50,764 nt of DNA from assembly GCA_018698675.1 (NCBI GenBank), contig JABIPA010000012.1:1-50764 (forward strand), given 5' to 3'. The notes under the pieces are model-generated. The model saw only the letters and a list, made by a program, of their open reading frames with translations. It was not told where the DNA came from and did not search any database. Made by a program: the position numbers and the translations under genes. Below are positions 1-8,547 of this stretch, in pieces; position 1 is the stretch's first letter, and each line of letters begins with the position of its first letter. The DNA is from a bacterium (GTDB lineage Bacteria; Margulisbacteria; Marinamargulisbacteria; JABIPA01).

Positions 1-267
1 AAAGAAGGTATAGAGGCCTCAGACAAATTAAATCGTGAATTGATCGAGTTTGTAAAAAAACAAATAGGAGCGATTGCTAAACCGAAAACAATTATATTTA
101 CTCCAGAACTTCCAAAAACCAGGAGTGGAAAAATAATGAGAAGAATTTTGAAGAATATTTCTAAAGGAGAACCAGTTGGAGATACATCGACATTGTCTAA
201 TCCAGATATCGTCGTTGAATTGGATAAACAGCTATCAACGCTTCTTAAAACAACTCAAACAGTATAA
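1..267 (+). CDS. acs: Acetyl-CoA synthetase, C-terminal fragment
   Basis: Only the last 88 residues are present; the 5' part lies outside the window. Acetyl-CoA synthetase makes acetyl-CoA from acetate, ATP and CoA through an acetyl-adenylate. The fragment is the mobile C-terminal domain and carries the family hallmark PKTRSGKIMRR, whose lysine contacts the adenylate and is the usual acetylation control site. The preceding IGAIAKPKTIIF also matches the family. The reading frame is open from base 1, so this is truncation by the window edge and not a broken gene. Propionyl-CoA synthetase is an alternative, because the C-terminal domain alone does not fix acyl specificity. The tail after the motif (about 45 residues) is typical for Acs. 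Confidence 0.85.
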   Translation, partial: KEGIEASDKLNRELIEFVKKQIGAIAKPKTIIFTPELPKTRSGKIMRRILKNISKGEPVGDTSTLSNPDIVVELDKQLSTLLKTTQTV

Positions 268-293
268 ATATTACTCGCCAAACATAAAATCAG

Positions 294-333
294 CCCTAAA
301 TATCTACTTCAAATAAAGGAGGTATATTTAGGG
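294..333. terminator. Hairpin in the convergent acs / phosphatase junction
   Basis: CCCTAAATAT (294-303) pairs with ATATTTAGGG (324-333) around a 20-base loop. It sits 27 bases after the acs stop and covers the stop codon of the opposite gene. There is no good T-run, so a terminator role is only inferred from its position between converging genes. Confidence 0.3.
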
Positions 334-1111
334 TTGGCTGAACCCATGAATGGGTAGAAAACTTACCACTCTTCAATCCCATAATGATGGATAAATTACT
401 TCGAGACGTAAAAGAAACAACGATTGAGTCTTCACTCTTTAATAGTCTTTCGTTAATCCCGTTTAAAACATCTTCCACAAACTCACCTAAATTCACCCCA
501 AATTCGTCACACCTTGCGTCAACGTCTCCTAGTAACACCCTAAGTATGTCCATATCTTCCTTATTTACTTCTTCTTTTATTTGTTTTAGAGACTCGATCA
601 AACCATTTTCTATCGATTTTCCTTTTTGTACCTCGTCTAACTTTCCAAGATATTTTTTTAATACCTGTTTAATATTATTTTCCGTACAATTGCCTATATT
701 AAAGTCATTTAGTGAACGGGAAGGGTTTGTCTGAATAGTTAAAGGAGTTAGGACGGACAACATTCCTTTAATAAAGTTATCCGAAGTTTCCAGAGTTCTC
801 TTATTATTTTCTGCATACAAGACATGGACACCATGTTGAAGTAACTTTTCTTTGTTATCGTTTGCAAATGCCATTCCTAATGAAACAGACTCAAGTCTAC
901 CCGCTTCAGTCAATTCATCTCTGTCAGGTACCCTTTCAGCATGCCTAAAATAAAAATTAGAGTTAAATGTCTTTAAATTATTTTGAAAACGTACATCTAA
1001 TATTTTTACACTTCTATAGCACGGTATTTCCAAATCCTGGTAATTTCGAAAAAAGAAGTCCGATTCGTAACAATTTGTGGAATTTATTGAAATTATCTTC
1101 TTGTTAGACAT
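296..1111 (-). CDS. Histidine-phosphatase-like protein
   Basis: A 271-residue protein without signal peptide or membrane segments. Residues 53-60 read FYFRHAER, the RHG/RHAER phosphohistidine motif of the histidine phosphatase superfamily. It is followed by DELTEAGRLESVSLG (about 65-79) and by ENNKRTLETSDNF (about 101-113), which matches the arginine-containing second block of that superfamily. The C-terminal catalytic histidine block (HD or GHD in relatives) is not clear; the nearest candidate is FSTHSW near residue 256. Fold and superfamily are therefore fairly well supported, but activity and substrate are not. It is transcribed alone, convergent to acs and divergent from nothing close. 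A 7-bp inverted repeat lies just upstream of its ATG. Confidence 0.6.
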   Translation of the reverse strand: MSNKKIISINSTNCYESDFFFRNYQDLEIPCYRSVKILDVRFQNNLKTFNSNFYFRHAERVPDRDELTEAGRLESVSLGMAFANDNKEKLLQHGVHVLYAENNKRTLETSDNFIKGMLSVLTPLTIQTNPSRSLNDFNIGNCTENNIKQVLKKYLGKLDEVQKGKSIENGLIESLKQIKEEVNKEDMDILRVLLGDVDARCDEFGVNLGEFVEDVLNGINERLLKSEDSIVVSFTSRSNLSIIMGLKSGKFSTHSWVQPTLNIPPLFEVDI

Positions 1112-1130
1112 CTTAAGGTTTTAATTATAG

Positions 1131-1151
1131 TAACTTATTATTAGTAAGTTA
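1131..1151. promoter_or_regulatory. Inverted repeat upstream of the phosphatase-like gene
   Basis: TAACTTA-N7-TAAGTTA, perfect arms, 20 bases upstream of the ATG at 1111. The position fits an operator or a leader hairpin; no regulator can be named. The rest of the 1112-1336 gap holds nothing I recognise. Confidence 0.25.
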
Positions 1152-1336
1152 AAGTTATAAGTTTTCTTGGTCAACGCCATCGAGTACTAGAGAAAATAAA
1201 AAGTTAAAATAAATTATCCATAGACTATTTTTGTTATGTACTCGTTATAGGTTTAGAGAAAATACTAAATTAGAATTAAATAAAAAATAGTGAGAAAGGA
1301 TTCTAAAACGCCCTATTTAAATTTTGACTGTCGCAG

Positions 1337-2098
1337 TTAAAAAAACTGTCCGCAGATCAATACAATCGAGGAGGCCGTTAAACAAATCAAAACCATTTTT
1401 TTAAACAAGCCCTGAGAAACAAACGAGGATATATAGTTTCCAGCCATCATTCCAAAAAATACAGGAACCCATAATTTAAAACTTGCTTCATATATATTCG
1501 GAGACATAAGACCTGAAATCAAATAGGAAGGAATAATGATTAAACCTAGAATAAAAAAATAAAAAACCAAATTCGCTTTAAATGAAACTTTATCTTCGTT
1601 CTGGTTTGCTAAAAATAGAATAATCGGTGGACCTCCAATTCCTATCACGCCTGCCAAACATCCACTCATCAGTCCCACACCATATAGTCCTTTTTTCTCA
1701 TTCTTAATTGTAAACTTAAATCCAAAAAAATAAGCGACACTTGTAAACAAAATAATTAGTCCCAAAATTAACTTAACAAGAGAAGGATTTAAAACTACCA
1801 ACAAATAGGATCCCAATGGAACGGTCAAACATCCCGTAATTATTAATGGTAAAAAACGACGAATTGAAATCGACTTCCAAAGCTTAATTGAAAGACCTAT
1901 ATTAATACAAAATCCGAGAATAACAGCTATTGGAATCGCTACTTTAGGTCCCATTATTAAACTCATCGCTGGTATCGCTATCATTCCAAAACCAAACCCC
2001 AAAATACCCTGAACAAAACTCGCAAGAAATACGCTAACAATCAGAAATAAAGTTAAATATTCGGTTTTAATGAAATTAGAAACTACATCAATTATCAT
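1337..2098 (-). CDS. TauE/SafE family anion exporter
   Basis: A 253-residue inner-membrane protein with about eight hydrophobic segments. The opening SVFLASFVQGILGFGFGM and the later SGCLAGVIGIGGPPIIL are the two half-repeats of the TauE/SafE (formerly DUF81) family, which exports sulfite, sulfoacetate or related organic anions. Its ATG overlaps the stop of the upstream dipeptidase gene by four bases (ATGA), so the two are translationally coupled. The substrate is unknown; coupling to a peptidase suggests export of a small acidic breakdown product, but this is inference. Confidence 0.85.
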   Translation of the reverse strand: MIIDVVSNFIKTEYLTLFLIVSVFLASFVQGILGFGFGMIAIPAMSLIMGPKVAIPIAVILGFCINIGLSIKLWKSISIRRFLPLIITGCLTVPLGSYLLVVLNPSLVKLILGLIILFTSVAYFFGFKFTIKNEKKGLYGVGLMSGCLAGVIGIGGPPIILFLANQNEDKVSFKANLVFYFFILGLIIIPSYLISGLMSPNIYEASFKLWVPVFFGMMAGNYISSFVSQGLFKKMVLICLTASSIVLICGQFF

Positions 2099-3483
2099 TT
2101 TTTCGGCCTCCTTAATTTATCACCCAGATTCTTATAAAAAAGAGCCGCAATTTTTATCCCATTTCGATAATTTTCGACTCCAAACTGTTCATTTGGGGCA
2201 TGAATTTTATCTTCTATTAAATTAAATCCCATTAACACGATCGGTACATTCAAAAGGTGTTTAAAATCGTGAACAATTGGAATACTACCTCCTTCTCCTT
2301 GGAAAATAGGTTTCTTTCCATGGACCGTGTGAATCGCATCAACTGCAGCTTCAATTGCTTTTTCGTTATTATTTACATTAACGGGATACCCTACCCCCGA
2401 AATTTGATCTAAATTAAATTCGACACCTTCAGGAACAAGTTCTTCTAAATATTTCTTTAACTGTTGAAATATTTTATTAGGATCTTGTTCAGAAACTAAT
2501 CGCATACTGATTTTTACACTTGCTTTACAGGGTGTAACGGTTTTCGCGCCATCGCCTATATATCCGCCCCAAATCCCATTACATTCTAACGTTGGACGAT
2601 ACCAACGTCTCTCCAATACGGAATAGCCAAGTTCTCCTTCTATTCGATCGCAACCTGTTTCTCGTAAGTAATTTTTATCGTAAAAGGGAATTCTATTTAA
2701 TTCTTCTTTTTCGTTGGGTGTCCGTTCTTTCACGTCGTCATAAAATCCGGGAACCATAACACGTCCATCGTTATTCTTTAAACTTGAGATAATTCCCATC
2801 AAATGATGAATTGCGTTTGGAACGGCCCCTCCATGTTGCCCTGAATGAAGGTCTGTTTTTCCAGTCTTTATTGTTAATTCCGTATACAACATACCTCTCA
2901 AACTCGTACAAATCGAAGGGACATCTTTTGCATACATTGGAGTATCCGAAATAACAACTGCATCGCATTTTAATTGCTCTTCATTTTCAATCAGAAAGGT
3001 TTCAAGGGATGGACTGCCAACTTCCTCTTCTCCCTCAATTAATATTTTTACGTTTAACGGAAGGGTTCCTGTTTCTTTTAAAATAGTTTCTAATGCTTTT
3101 ATATGACAAAATACTTGCCCCTTATCATCAGACGCTCCTCTAGCAACTATTTGTCCGTCTTTTATCGTCGGTTCAAACGGAGGGCTTTCCCAAAGTTCGA
3201 GAGGTTCTGGAGGTTGTACATCGTAATGACCGTAAAAGAGAACCGTTGGGTACGTGGGGTTCACTTCATATGATGCATAACATATGGGATGTCCTTTTGT
3301 ATCCAATACTTCTGCGTTTTTGAAGCCTATTGATCGCAAATGCTTTGCTAAATAAGATGCACAGGCTTTAACGTCCTTAGAATAAGTAGGATTTGTAGAT
3401 ATACTTTTATAGCGTAAAAACTCCACAAGTTCAGACAAATATTTATCAAAATTCAAATCTATAGCTTCTATTAACTTATTCAT
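2095..3483 (-). CDS. M20 family metallo-dipeptidase
   Basis: A 462-residue cytosolic zinc peptidase. The M20 core is plain: YGHYDVQPPEPLELW (about 84-98) holds the first metal-binding histidine and aspartate, RGASDDKGQ (115-123) the bridging aspartate, and EGEEEVGS (150-157) the catalytic glutamate pair. A final histidine lies in IHAPNEQF near residue 430. The middle block is the usual dimerisation (lid) domain. The long type with the VQPPEP sequence corresponds to the dipeptidase subgroup (carnosinase-like) more than to DapE or ArgE. The first gene of a two-gene unit with the TauE exporter. Substrate preference cannot be read from the sequence. Confidence 0.88.
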   Translation of the reverse strand: MNKLIEAIDLNFDKYLSELVEFLRYKSISTNPTYSKDVKACASYLAKHLRSIGFKNAEVLDTKGHPICYASYEVNPTYPTVLFYGHYDVQPPEPLELWESPPFEPTIKDGQIVARGASDDKGQVFCHIKALETILKETGTLPLNVKILIEGEEEVGSPSLETFLIENEEQLKCDAVVISDTPMYAKDVPSICTSLRGMLYTELTIKTGKTDLHSGQHGGAVPNAIHHLMGIISSLKNNDGRVMVPGFYDDVKERTPNEKEELNRIPFYDKNYLRETGCDRIEGELGYSVLERRWYRPTLECNGIWGGYIGDGAKTVTPCKASVKISMRLVSEQDPNKIFQQLKKYLEELVPEGVEFNLDQISGVGYPVNVNNNEKAIEAAVDAIHTVHGKKPIFQGEGGSIPIVHDFKHLLNVPIVLMGFNLIEDKIHAPNEQFGVENYRNGIKIAALFYKNLGDKLRRPKK

Positions 3484-3513
3484 GTTTTTATAATTTAAAA
3501 GACAATTATCGAG

Positions 3514-4866
3514 CTACGAAATCGCTAATTTCACGTCTTCAAACCAAGCGTTTGCTTGCTGCGTGCTACCCGCCTCGATAAAAATTCTAACTATAGGCTC
3601 CGTATTCGATGCCCTAACCTGAATCCACCCATTATCTAAATAAACTTTAACACCATCTTGAGTGCAGACTTTTTCGCGGCTATATGTTGATTTCACTTTA
3701 TCTAGCACGGACTGAATTTGTTCCCTAGATTTTACCTGTATTTTTTCTCTAAGCATGTGAAATTTAGGATATGTAGAAACAATTTGTTCAACTGTCTTTT
3801 TTGTTTCTGCCAATCGACAAAGTGCTACAACTATTCCTGTTAGACTGTCTCTTCCCCAACCTATTTTAGGGTACATTACCCCTCCATTTCCTTCTCCACC
3901 AACAATCGCGCCTAATTCTTTAATTTTTTGAGTTACATTCGTTTCCCCAATTTTTGAATAATGTGTCGTTGCTCCATGTTTGTTAGCTACCCATTCGATA
4001 ATTTTAGACGTAGATAAGTTTACAACAACGTCTTGACCCGTTTTATTTTCTTTCTCCAATATATAATCAATACAAAAGGCTAAAGATACATCTTCACCAA
4101 TAAAGTCACCGTTATTCCCGACAATTACTAACCTATCTGCATCAGGATCTTGAGAAAACCCAATATCATATTTACACGTTTTCATCTCCTCAATTAAGGC
4201 TGATAAATTTGCTTTATTTGGCTCCGGTGTATGGGAAAACTTTCCATCAGGTTCACCATATAAATAGGTGACATCAATTCCCATTTTTTTAAAAAGGGGA
4301 GGATCTGCTATCGCACCAGCTCCATGATTTACATCTACTAAGACTTTTAACCCAGAGCCCTTCAAACAGCTCGTATCTACTTTTGATAGAATTAAATCGA
4401 TATGATCTTCAATTGCATCAGTATCTTCTGTTAACGTTCCAATTAAATTCCAAGGTTTTAAATCAAATGTTTCATTATTCAAAATATCCATAAACTTGTT
4501 ATGTTGCGTATCATCTAAAAAGCTTCCTGTTTCATTCATTAACTTAATACCGTTCCAAATAATTGGATTATGTGATGCCGTTACGACGACTCCACCAGCA
4601 GCACCATGTTTACGAATCATCTGCTGAACAGTTGGGGTTGGAACCATTCCAATATCAATGACGTCTCTGCCTACTGATTGAAGTCCTGCAATAACGCTTC
4701 TCTTATACATGTCATGAGAGGTTCTTGTATCTCCGCCAACAATAATTGGTTTATCTGCTACAGAATAAGTTCCAAAAGCCATTGCAATTTTACAGGTCAA
4801 AATTGGGTCTAAATTTTCCCCTACTACGCCACGTGTTCCAGAAGTTGTCATCATTAATTTTGTCAT
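3514..4866 (-). CDS. glmM: Phosphoglucosamine mutase / phosphohexomutase
   Basis: A 450-residue alpha-D-phosphohexomutase. Phosphoserine loop TASHNP at 96-101, metal loop DPDADR at 240-245, sugar-binding GEGNGG near 328, and phosphate-binding RASNTEP near 424. These interconvert hexose-6- and hexose-1-phosphates. GEGNGG and RASNTEP are closer to the archaeal-type GlmM/phosphomannomutase branch than to classical bacterial GlmM (GEQSGH). GlmS is encoded at 10997-12823, so a role making glucosamine-1-phosphate for peptidoglycan and lipid A is reasonable; phosphomannomutase is the alternative. An SD-like AGGCGGAG precedes the ATG. Divergent from plsC with only 41 bases between starts. Confidence 0.8.
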   Translation of the reverse strand: MTKLMMTTSGTRGVVGENLDPILTCKIAMAFGTYSVADKPIIVGGDTRTSHDMYKRSVIAGLQSVGRDVIDIGMVPTPTVQQMIRKHGAAGGVVVTASHNPIIWNGIKLMNETGSFLDDTQHNKFMDILNNETFDLKPWNLIGTLTEDTDAIEDHIDLILSKVDTSCLKGSGLKVLVDVNHGAGAIADPPLFKKMGIDVTYLYGEPDGKFSHTPEPNKANLSALIEEMKTCKYDIGFSQDPDADRLVIVGNNGDFIGEDVSLAFCIDYILEKENKTGQDVVVNLSTSKIIEWVANKHGATTHYSKIGETNVTQKIKELGAIVGGEGNGGVMYPKIGWGRDSLTGIVVALCRLAETKKTVEQIVSTYPKFHMLREKIQVKSREQIQSVLDKVKSTYSREKVCTQDGVKVYLDNGWIQVRASNTEPIVRIFIEAGSTQQANAWFEDVKLAIS

Positions 4867-4907
4867 ATGTTTTTCTCCGCCTAAAAATATTTCCTTGATT
4901 TTTAAAA

Positions 4908-5687
4908 ATGAATTTTATAGCATCACATCTAATTATGATAAAAAATGCCATTTCTTTACTATATACAGGGTACGCTTCTACCGTGATGATTATAGCATTC
5001 ATCATCCATCTTTCGACTACCATAATCACATATAAATTACCTGACCATGGTCGAACTATCGACTATTTTATCGTTCGTTGGATTTTAAAAACAGCTTTCT
5101 TTTTTGCAGGGATTCGAATCAAAGTTAAAGGTTTAAAAAACATACCGAAATCAGAGCCATTTATTATTGCATCAAACCATCAAAGTATGTTGGATATATT
5201 GGCATATTACATTGCAATTCCTCATCCAATATCCTTCTTTGCAAAAAAGGAATTAGAAAAAGCACCATTTATTGGTCGAATCGTCAAATATCAACACTAT
5301 GCAGTAGACCGTAAAAATCCTAAACAAGGTATTAAAGAACTTAAAAAAGTCGGTGAACGTATCAATAAAGGACAAAGTGCGATTATATTCCCTGAAGGAA
5401 CACGATCTTCAGACGGGCTAATCAAACCATTTAAAAGAGGTATGTTCTCACTCTCTGTGGAACATAATACTGCCATTATTCCGTGTTATATTTCTGGAAT
5501 GTTTAAAGTAATGAATAAAAACAAACTTAGAGTAGCACCTGGAAAAGTACTCATTCAAATCCTTCCACAAATCAAACCGATTTTAGGCGAAGAAACAACA
5601 AAAAAAGCAGCCGTCAGCTTAATGAAAACGACAGAAAATTGTCTTATAGATGTCGAAAAAGAAGTAAATAAATCGACCAAAAACTAG
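4908..5687 (+). CDS. plsC: 1-acyl-sn-glycerol-3-phosphate acyltransferase
   Basis: A 259-residue membrane-bound acyltransferase that converts lysophosphatidic acid to phosphatidic acid in phospholipid synthesis. The catalytic H-x4-D motif is NHQSMLD (90-96), and the acceptor-binding FPEGTRS lies at 161-167. One or two N-terminal hydrophobic segments (about 15-40) act as membrane anchor, and RGMFSLSVEH and the IIPCYISG strand also match the family. No convincing SD precedes the ATG at 4908; an in-frame ATG at 4935 is an alternative start. It is followed two bases after its stop by crcB, so the pair is probably cotranscribed. Confidence 0.9.
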   Translation: MNFIASHLIMIKNAISLLYTGYASTVMIIAFIIHLSTTIITYKLPDHGRTIDYFIVRWILKTAFFFAGIRIKVKGLKNIPKSEPFIIASNHQSMLDILAYYIAIPHPISFFAKKELEKAPFIGRIVKYQHYAVDRKNPKQGIKELKKVGERINKGQSAIIFPEGTRSSDGLIKPFKRGMFSLSVEHNTAIIPCYISGMFKVMNKNKLRVAPGKVLIQILPQIKPILGEETTKKAAVSLMKTTENCLIDVEKEVNKSTKN

Positions 5688-5689
5688 TC

Positions 5690-6058
5690 ATGACTCCACT
5701 AAACTTTATTTTAGTTTTTATTGGAGGCGGCGCTGGTTCTTCCTTACGCTACTTAATCCAATTATTAACACCTAGAACCGAACTTCCACTTTCAACATTA
5801 ATCGTAAATATAGTTGGATCTTTTTTAATTGGATTGGCTTTAGGTCTGGATGATTCATTAAGCAAGCGACTACTTATCACTGGATTTCTTGGAGGGTTCA
5901 CTACATTTTCAACATTTAGTAACGATAATTTACAACTCCTAGTTAAGGGAAAATACACAATGTTTTTAATTTATTTTTTAACAACTCTTTTCACATCACT
6001 TATAGCAACGGGTATTGGGTACTATATTTCAAAAATGTTAAATAACGAAACCGTTTAA
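5690..6058 (+). CDS. crcB: Fluoride efflux channel CrcB/Fluc
   Basis: A 122-residue protein with four membrane helices, the usual length of the small dual-topology fluoride channel that exports fluoride as a dimer. Diagnostic pieces are GGGAGSSLRYLI near the N-terminus (the conserved GGxxGAxxRY), TLIVNIVGSFLIG (conserved Asn in helix 2) and GFLGGFTTFSTFS in helix 3, with the phenylalanines that line the pore. It begins two bases after the plsC stop. No fluoride riboswitch is visible upstream; expression is presumably read through from plsC. Confidence 0.93.
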   Translation: MTPLNFILVFIGGGAGSSLRYLIQLLTPRTELPLSTLIVNIVGSFLIGLALGLDDSLSKRLLITGFLGGFTTFSTFSNDNLQLLVKGKYTMFLIYFLTTLFTSLIATGIGYYISKMLNNETV

Positions 6059-6118
6059 ACACGTCTTATCTAACTCACACGCTTAACCTTTAGATATGGA
6101 TTTTGATACACTATCTAC

Positions 6119-7444
6119 ATGAAAAAACTATTCTCAACATTGTGGAATTTAGGTATAGATAAAAATTCTTTAGAAGAAGAGGCTGTTAGAATTGGACTTA
6201 CAAATAGGCTTTCATTTGGATTTAGTCTTTTTGCTTCGGTTTATATTTTTATTTTTTATAGTTTTGGGTACACATATCTATCCATTCTTACATTAATAGT
6301 GTCCTCTAGTTTTATGATGGGCCTTCTTTACAACTATTTTGGTCTACACCTTCTCTCTAAACTTAATATTATAGTTACCACAAACGCATGTGTCTTTTAC
6401 TACGCGGCTGTACTTGGTCCTGAAACGGGTATCCAACTCGTTTTCTACACCATATCAATCGTTCCTTTTACGATCTTTGGGTTTCGAGAGAAAAAGACGA
6501 TGTTTTCATGTATTGCCATTCCATTTATTTGTATGCTCTTTTTATTTCTCACTGACTATTCTATTTTTGGGACGATTGAAATCATTCAACAAATCAAAGA
6601 CACACTATATATATCAATACTATTTTTGACGTTCGTTATGCTTATTCTTCCAATTAGCTTATTTTATAACTTATTTTTTCAACAGGAGAAAAACCTGAGA
6701 ACTGCTTATAAAGAAGCAAAAAAAAGAAACTTAATTATGGAAAAACTATCACAGCAAGCAGCGTTTACTAGATTATCGATGGGTATTGCACATGAGATAA
6801 GAAATCCAATGGCAGGAATGCTTGGTCGTGCGGAGTATATTGAAAAAAAATTAGATGACCCAAAAGAAGTAAAACGCTTTGCAGAGATTGTAAGATCTAG
6901 CATCGATAAAATACTAAATATCACGGACACAATGCTAAAATATGGGGCTCCATATGAAACGAATAAAACATTTATTCATTTAGACAAAATCATAGATGAA
7001 GTCAGTTACATCATCTCTGGAAAATGTAAGCAGAAACGTATCAAACTCACAATTGAAACAGAAAAGTTTCCAAATTTAATCGGTGAAAGCACTCAAATTT
7101 ACCAAATAATTCTCAATCTGTGCCTGAATGCTATTCAAGCCGTATCAAACGGAGGAATACTAACTATTTCTTCATCGGCAGCATCCTTTGTTAATAAAAA
7201 AAAAGTATCTGTTGATGGCATTCATATCTCTATAAAAGATGACGGACCAGGGATATCTAATGAAAACCTAGAAAAAATATTTGACCCTTTCTTTACAACA
7301 AAATATCAAAACACAGGACTAGGATTGTCGATTGTTTTAAAGAATATAGATAAACACGATGGCATTATAGATTTCCAGTCTAAATTAGGAAAAGGTACTA
7401 CCGTTAATGTGTACCTACCTTTTAAACAGAAAAAAGAAAACTAG
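6119..7444 (+). CDS. Membrane sensor histidine kinase
   Basis: A 441-residue two-component sensor kinase. Residues 30-185 hold about five to six hydrophobic segments with short loops and no large periplasmic domain, followed by a coiled linker (185-215). The phosphoacceptor H-box is SMGIAHEIRNP with His225. The ATPase domain has N-box LNLCLNAIQAV (about 340), G1 DDGPGIS and G2 FFTTKYQNTGLGLSIV (about 390-415). There is no adjacent response regulator; the double-receiver regulator at 20070-21350 is the only one in the window, and pairing is not supported. A short inverted repeat (TATCTAA 6067-6073 / TTAGATA 6090-6096) precedes the gene. The multi-helix input resembles intramembrane-sensing or lipid-responsive kinases, but the ligand is unknown. 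Confidence 0.88.
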   Translation: MKKLFSTLWNLGIDKNSLEEEAVRIGLTNRLSFGFSLFASVYIFIFYSFGYTYLSILTLIVSSSFMMGLLYNYFGLHLLSKLNIIVTTNACVFYYAAVLGPETGIQLVFYTISIVPFTIFGFREKKTMFSCIAIPFICMLFLFLTDYSIFGTIEIIQQIKDTLYISILFLTFVMLILPISLFYNLFFQQEKNLRTAYKEAKKRNLIMEKLSQQAAFTRLSMGIAHEIRNPMAGMLGRAEYIEKKLDDPKEVKRFAEIVRSSIDKILNITDTMLKYGAPYETNKTFIHLDKIIDEVSYIISGKCKQKRIKLTIETEKFPNLIGESTQIYQIILNLCLNAIQAVSNGGILTISSSAASFVNKKKVSVDGIHISIKDDGPGISNENLEKIFDPFFTTKYQNTGLGLSIVLKNIDKHDGIIDFQSKLGKGTTVNVYLPFKQKKEN

Positions 7445-7568
7445 GTTTATCGTAGAATATACGAAAGCTTTATATTATTTCAATATTTTACAATTCCTGA
7501 TAACTACCTAAAAATCAATCTCAAAGTAACGGGATAAACGATTGAATCAAAAGCAATTACAAACAAAA

Positions 7569-7608
7569 AAAGTTCTACCCTCATTCAAATAAATGAGAAT
7601 AGAACTTT
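7569..7608. terminator. Bidirectional terminator
   Basis: A 17-base stem with two mismatches (AAAGTTCTACCCTCATT against AATGAGAATAGAACTTT) and a six-base loop. It is flanked by A-rich sequence on the left and a T-rich run on the right. It lies between the convergent histidine kinase and korB genes and can serve both. Confidence 0.75.
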
Positions 7609-7641
7609 AAAAATTTTATTAAAAATATAAATAGTATCTAT

Positions 7642-8547
7642 TTAAAGCCTAACCTTTGAAAACAGGTCGGTTGGTCTCTCTCCAGTATTCGCCTTTTTTT
7701 GCAGAACCTTTGCATAACATGCTTTTTTATCATCTTTATAAAAGATACCAAAACATCTAGGAACTCTCTGAGCAAATTCAAAAGCCTTAGAAAGATCTGA
7801 TGGGTCATGATCCACAATAGTCGCATCCGGACCAAACTTTTGATCGGGTGAAATACCATTCTCATGATTCATAAATGAATACCAGCTTGAACTTTTATAG
7901 TCCCAGGCCTCTGGATTATATTTAGGACATCTCTGCGCCACGTGAACAAAAGAAAATCCTGGATGCGCAGCAGCTGCATTCATTGTCTCTAAAAAGTGCC
8001 CACTAAGCCAATCAGCAGTGCTAGCAACAAATGAACAGCCCAAACCTAATGCCACTTGAACAGGATTTATAGGGTCCATGAATGTTCCGTCTGGTTGAGT
8101 AGGTGTTTTAAAACCTGCTTGAGTCGTTGGGGATGACTGACTTTTTGTTAGACCGTATATTTGATTATCTAATAAAACAAATACGCAATTAAAATTTTTA
8201 TTAATACCGTGAATCAAATGATTTCCACCGATAGATAGAGCGTCTCCATCTCCTGATTCAATAAATACATTAACATCAGGTCGCGCTAATACAACACCCA
8301 ATGCAATAGGAATAGCACGACCATGAACGCCATGTATCCCATAGGTATTGAAATAATGAGGCAATCTACCAGAACATCCGATACCGGATACATTAACAAC
8401 ATTAGCTGGATCTAACTGAGCATCCATCATGTGTTTTCTCATTCCAACAAGTACAGAGTAATCTCCACACCCTGAACACCATCTTGGAGAATCAGCCTTA
8501 TAATCTTTTACCGAAAACTTTTTAGGAACAGATTTTTCACTACTCAT
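7642..8547 (-). CDS. korB: 2-oxoacid:ferredoxin oxidoreductase, beta subunit
   Basis: A 301-residue thiamine-diphosphate subunit of a two-subunit 2-oxoacid:ferredoxin oxidoreductase, probably the 2-oxoglutarate type (2-oxoglutarate + CoA + oxidised ferredoxin to succinyl-CoA + CO2). Cysteines for one 4Fe-4S cluster are in WCSGCGD (24, 27), GIGCSGR (58) and QRCPKYN (207). The thiamine motif runs from GDGDA (99-103) to NQIYGLT (128-134). The start is set by a strong GGAGGT ribosome site and overlaps the alpha-subunit stop by four bases (ATGA). Substrate choice within the 2-oxoacid family cannot be proved from sequence, so the symbol is provisional. Confidence 0.88.
   Translation of the reverse strand: MSSEKSVPKKFSVKDYKADSPRWCSGCGDYSVLVGMRKHMMDAQLDPANVVNVSGIGCSGRLPHYFNTYGIHGVHGRAIPIALGVVLARPDVNVFIESGDGDALSIGGNHLIHGINKNFNCVFVLLDNQIYGLTKSQSSPTTQAGFKTPTQPDGTFMDPINPVQVALGLGCSFVASTADWLSGHFLETMNAAAAHPGFSFVHVAQRCPKYNPEAWDYKSSSWYSFMNHENGISPDQKFGPDATIVDHDPSDLSKAFEFAQRVPRCFGIFYKDDKKACYAKVLQKKANTGERPTDLFSKVRL

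Noticed and set aside
384-734. Plus-strand open frame of 116 codons
   Set aside because: Antisense shadow of the histidine-phosphatase-like gene, Ser/Phe-rich as expected of a shadow frame.
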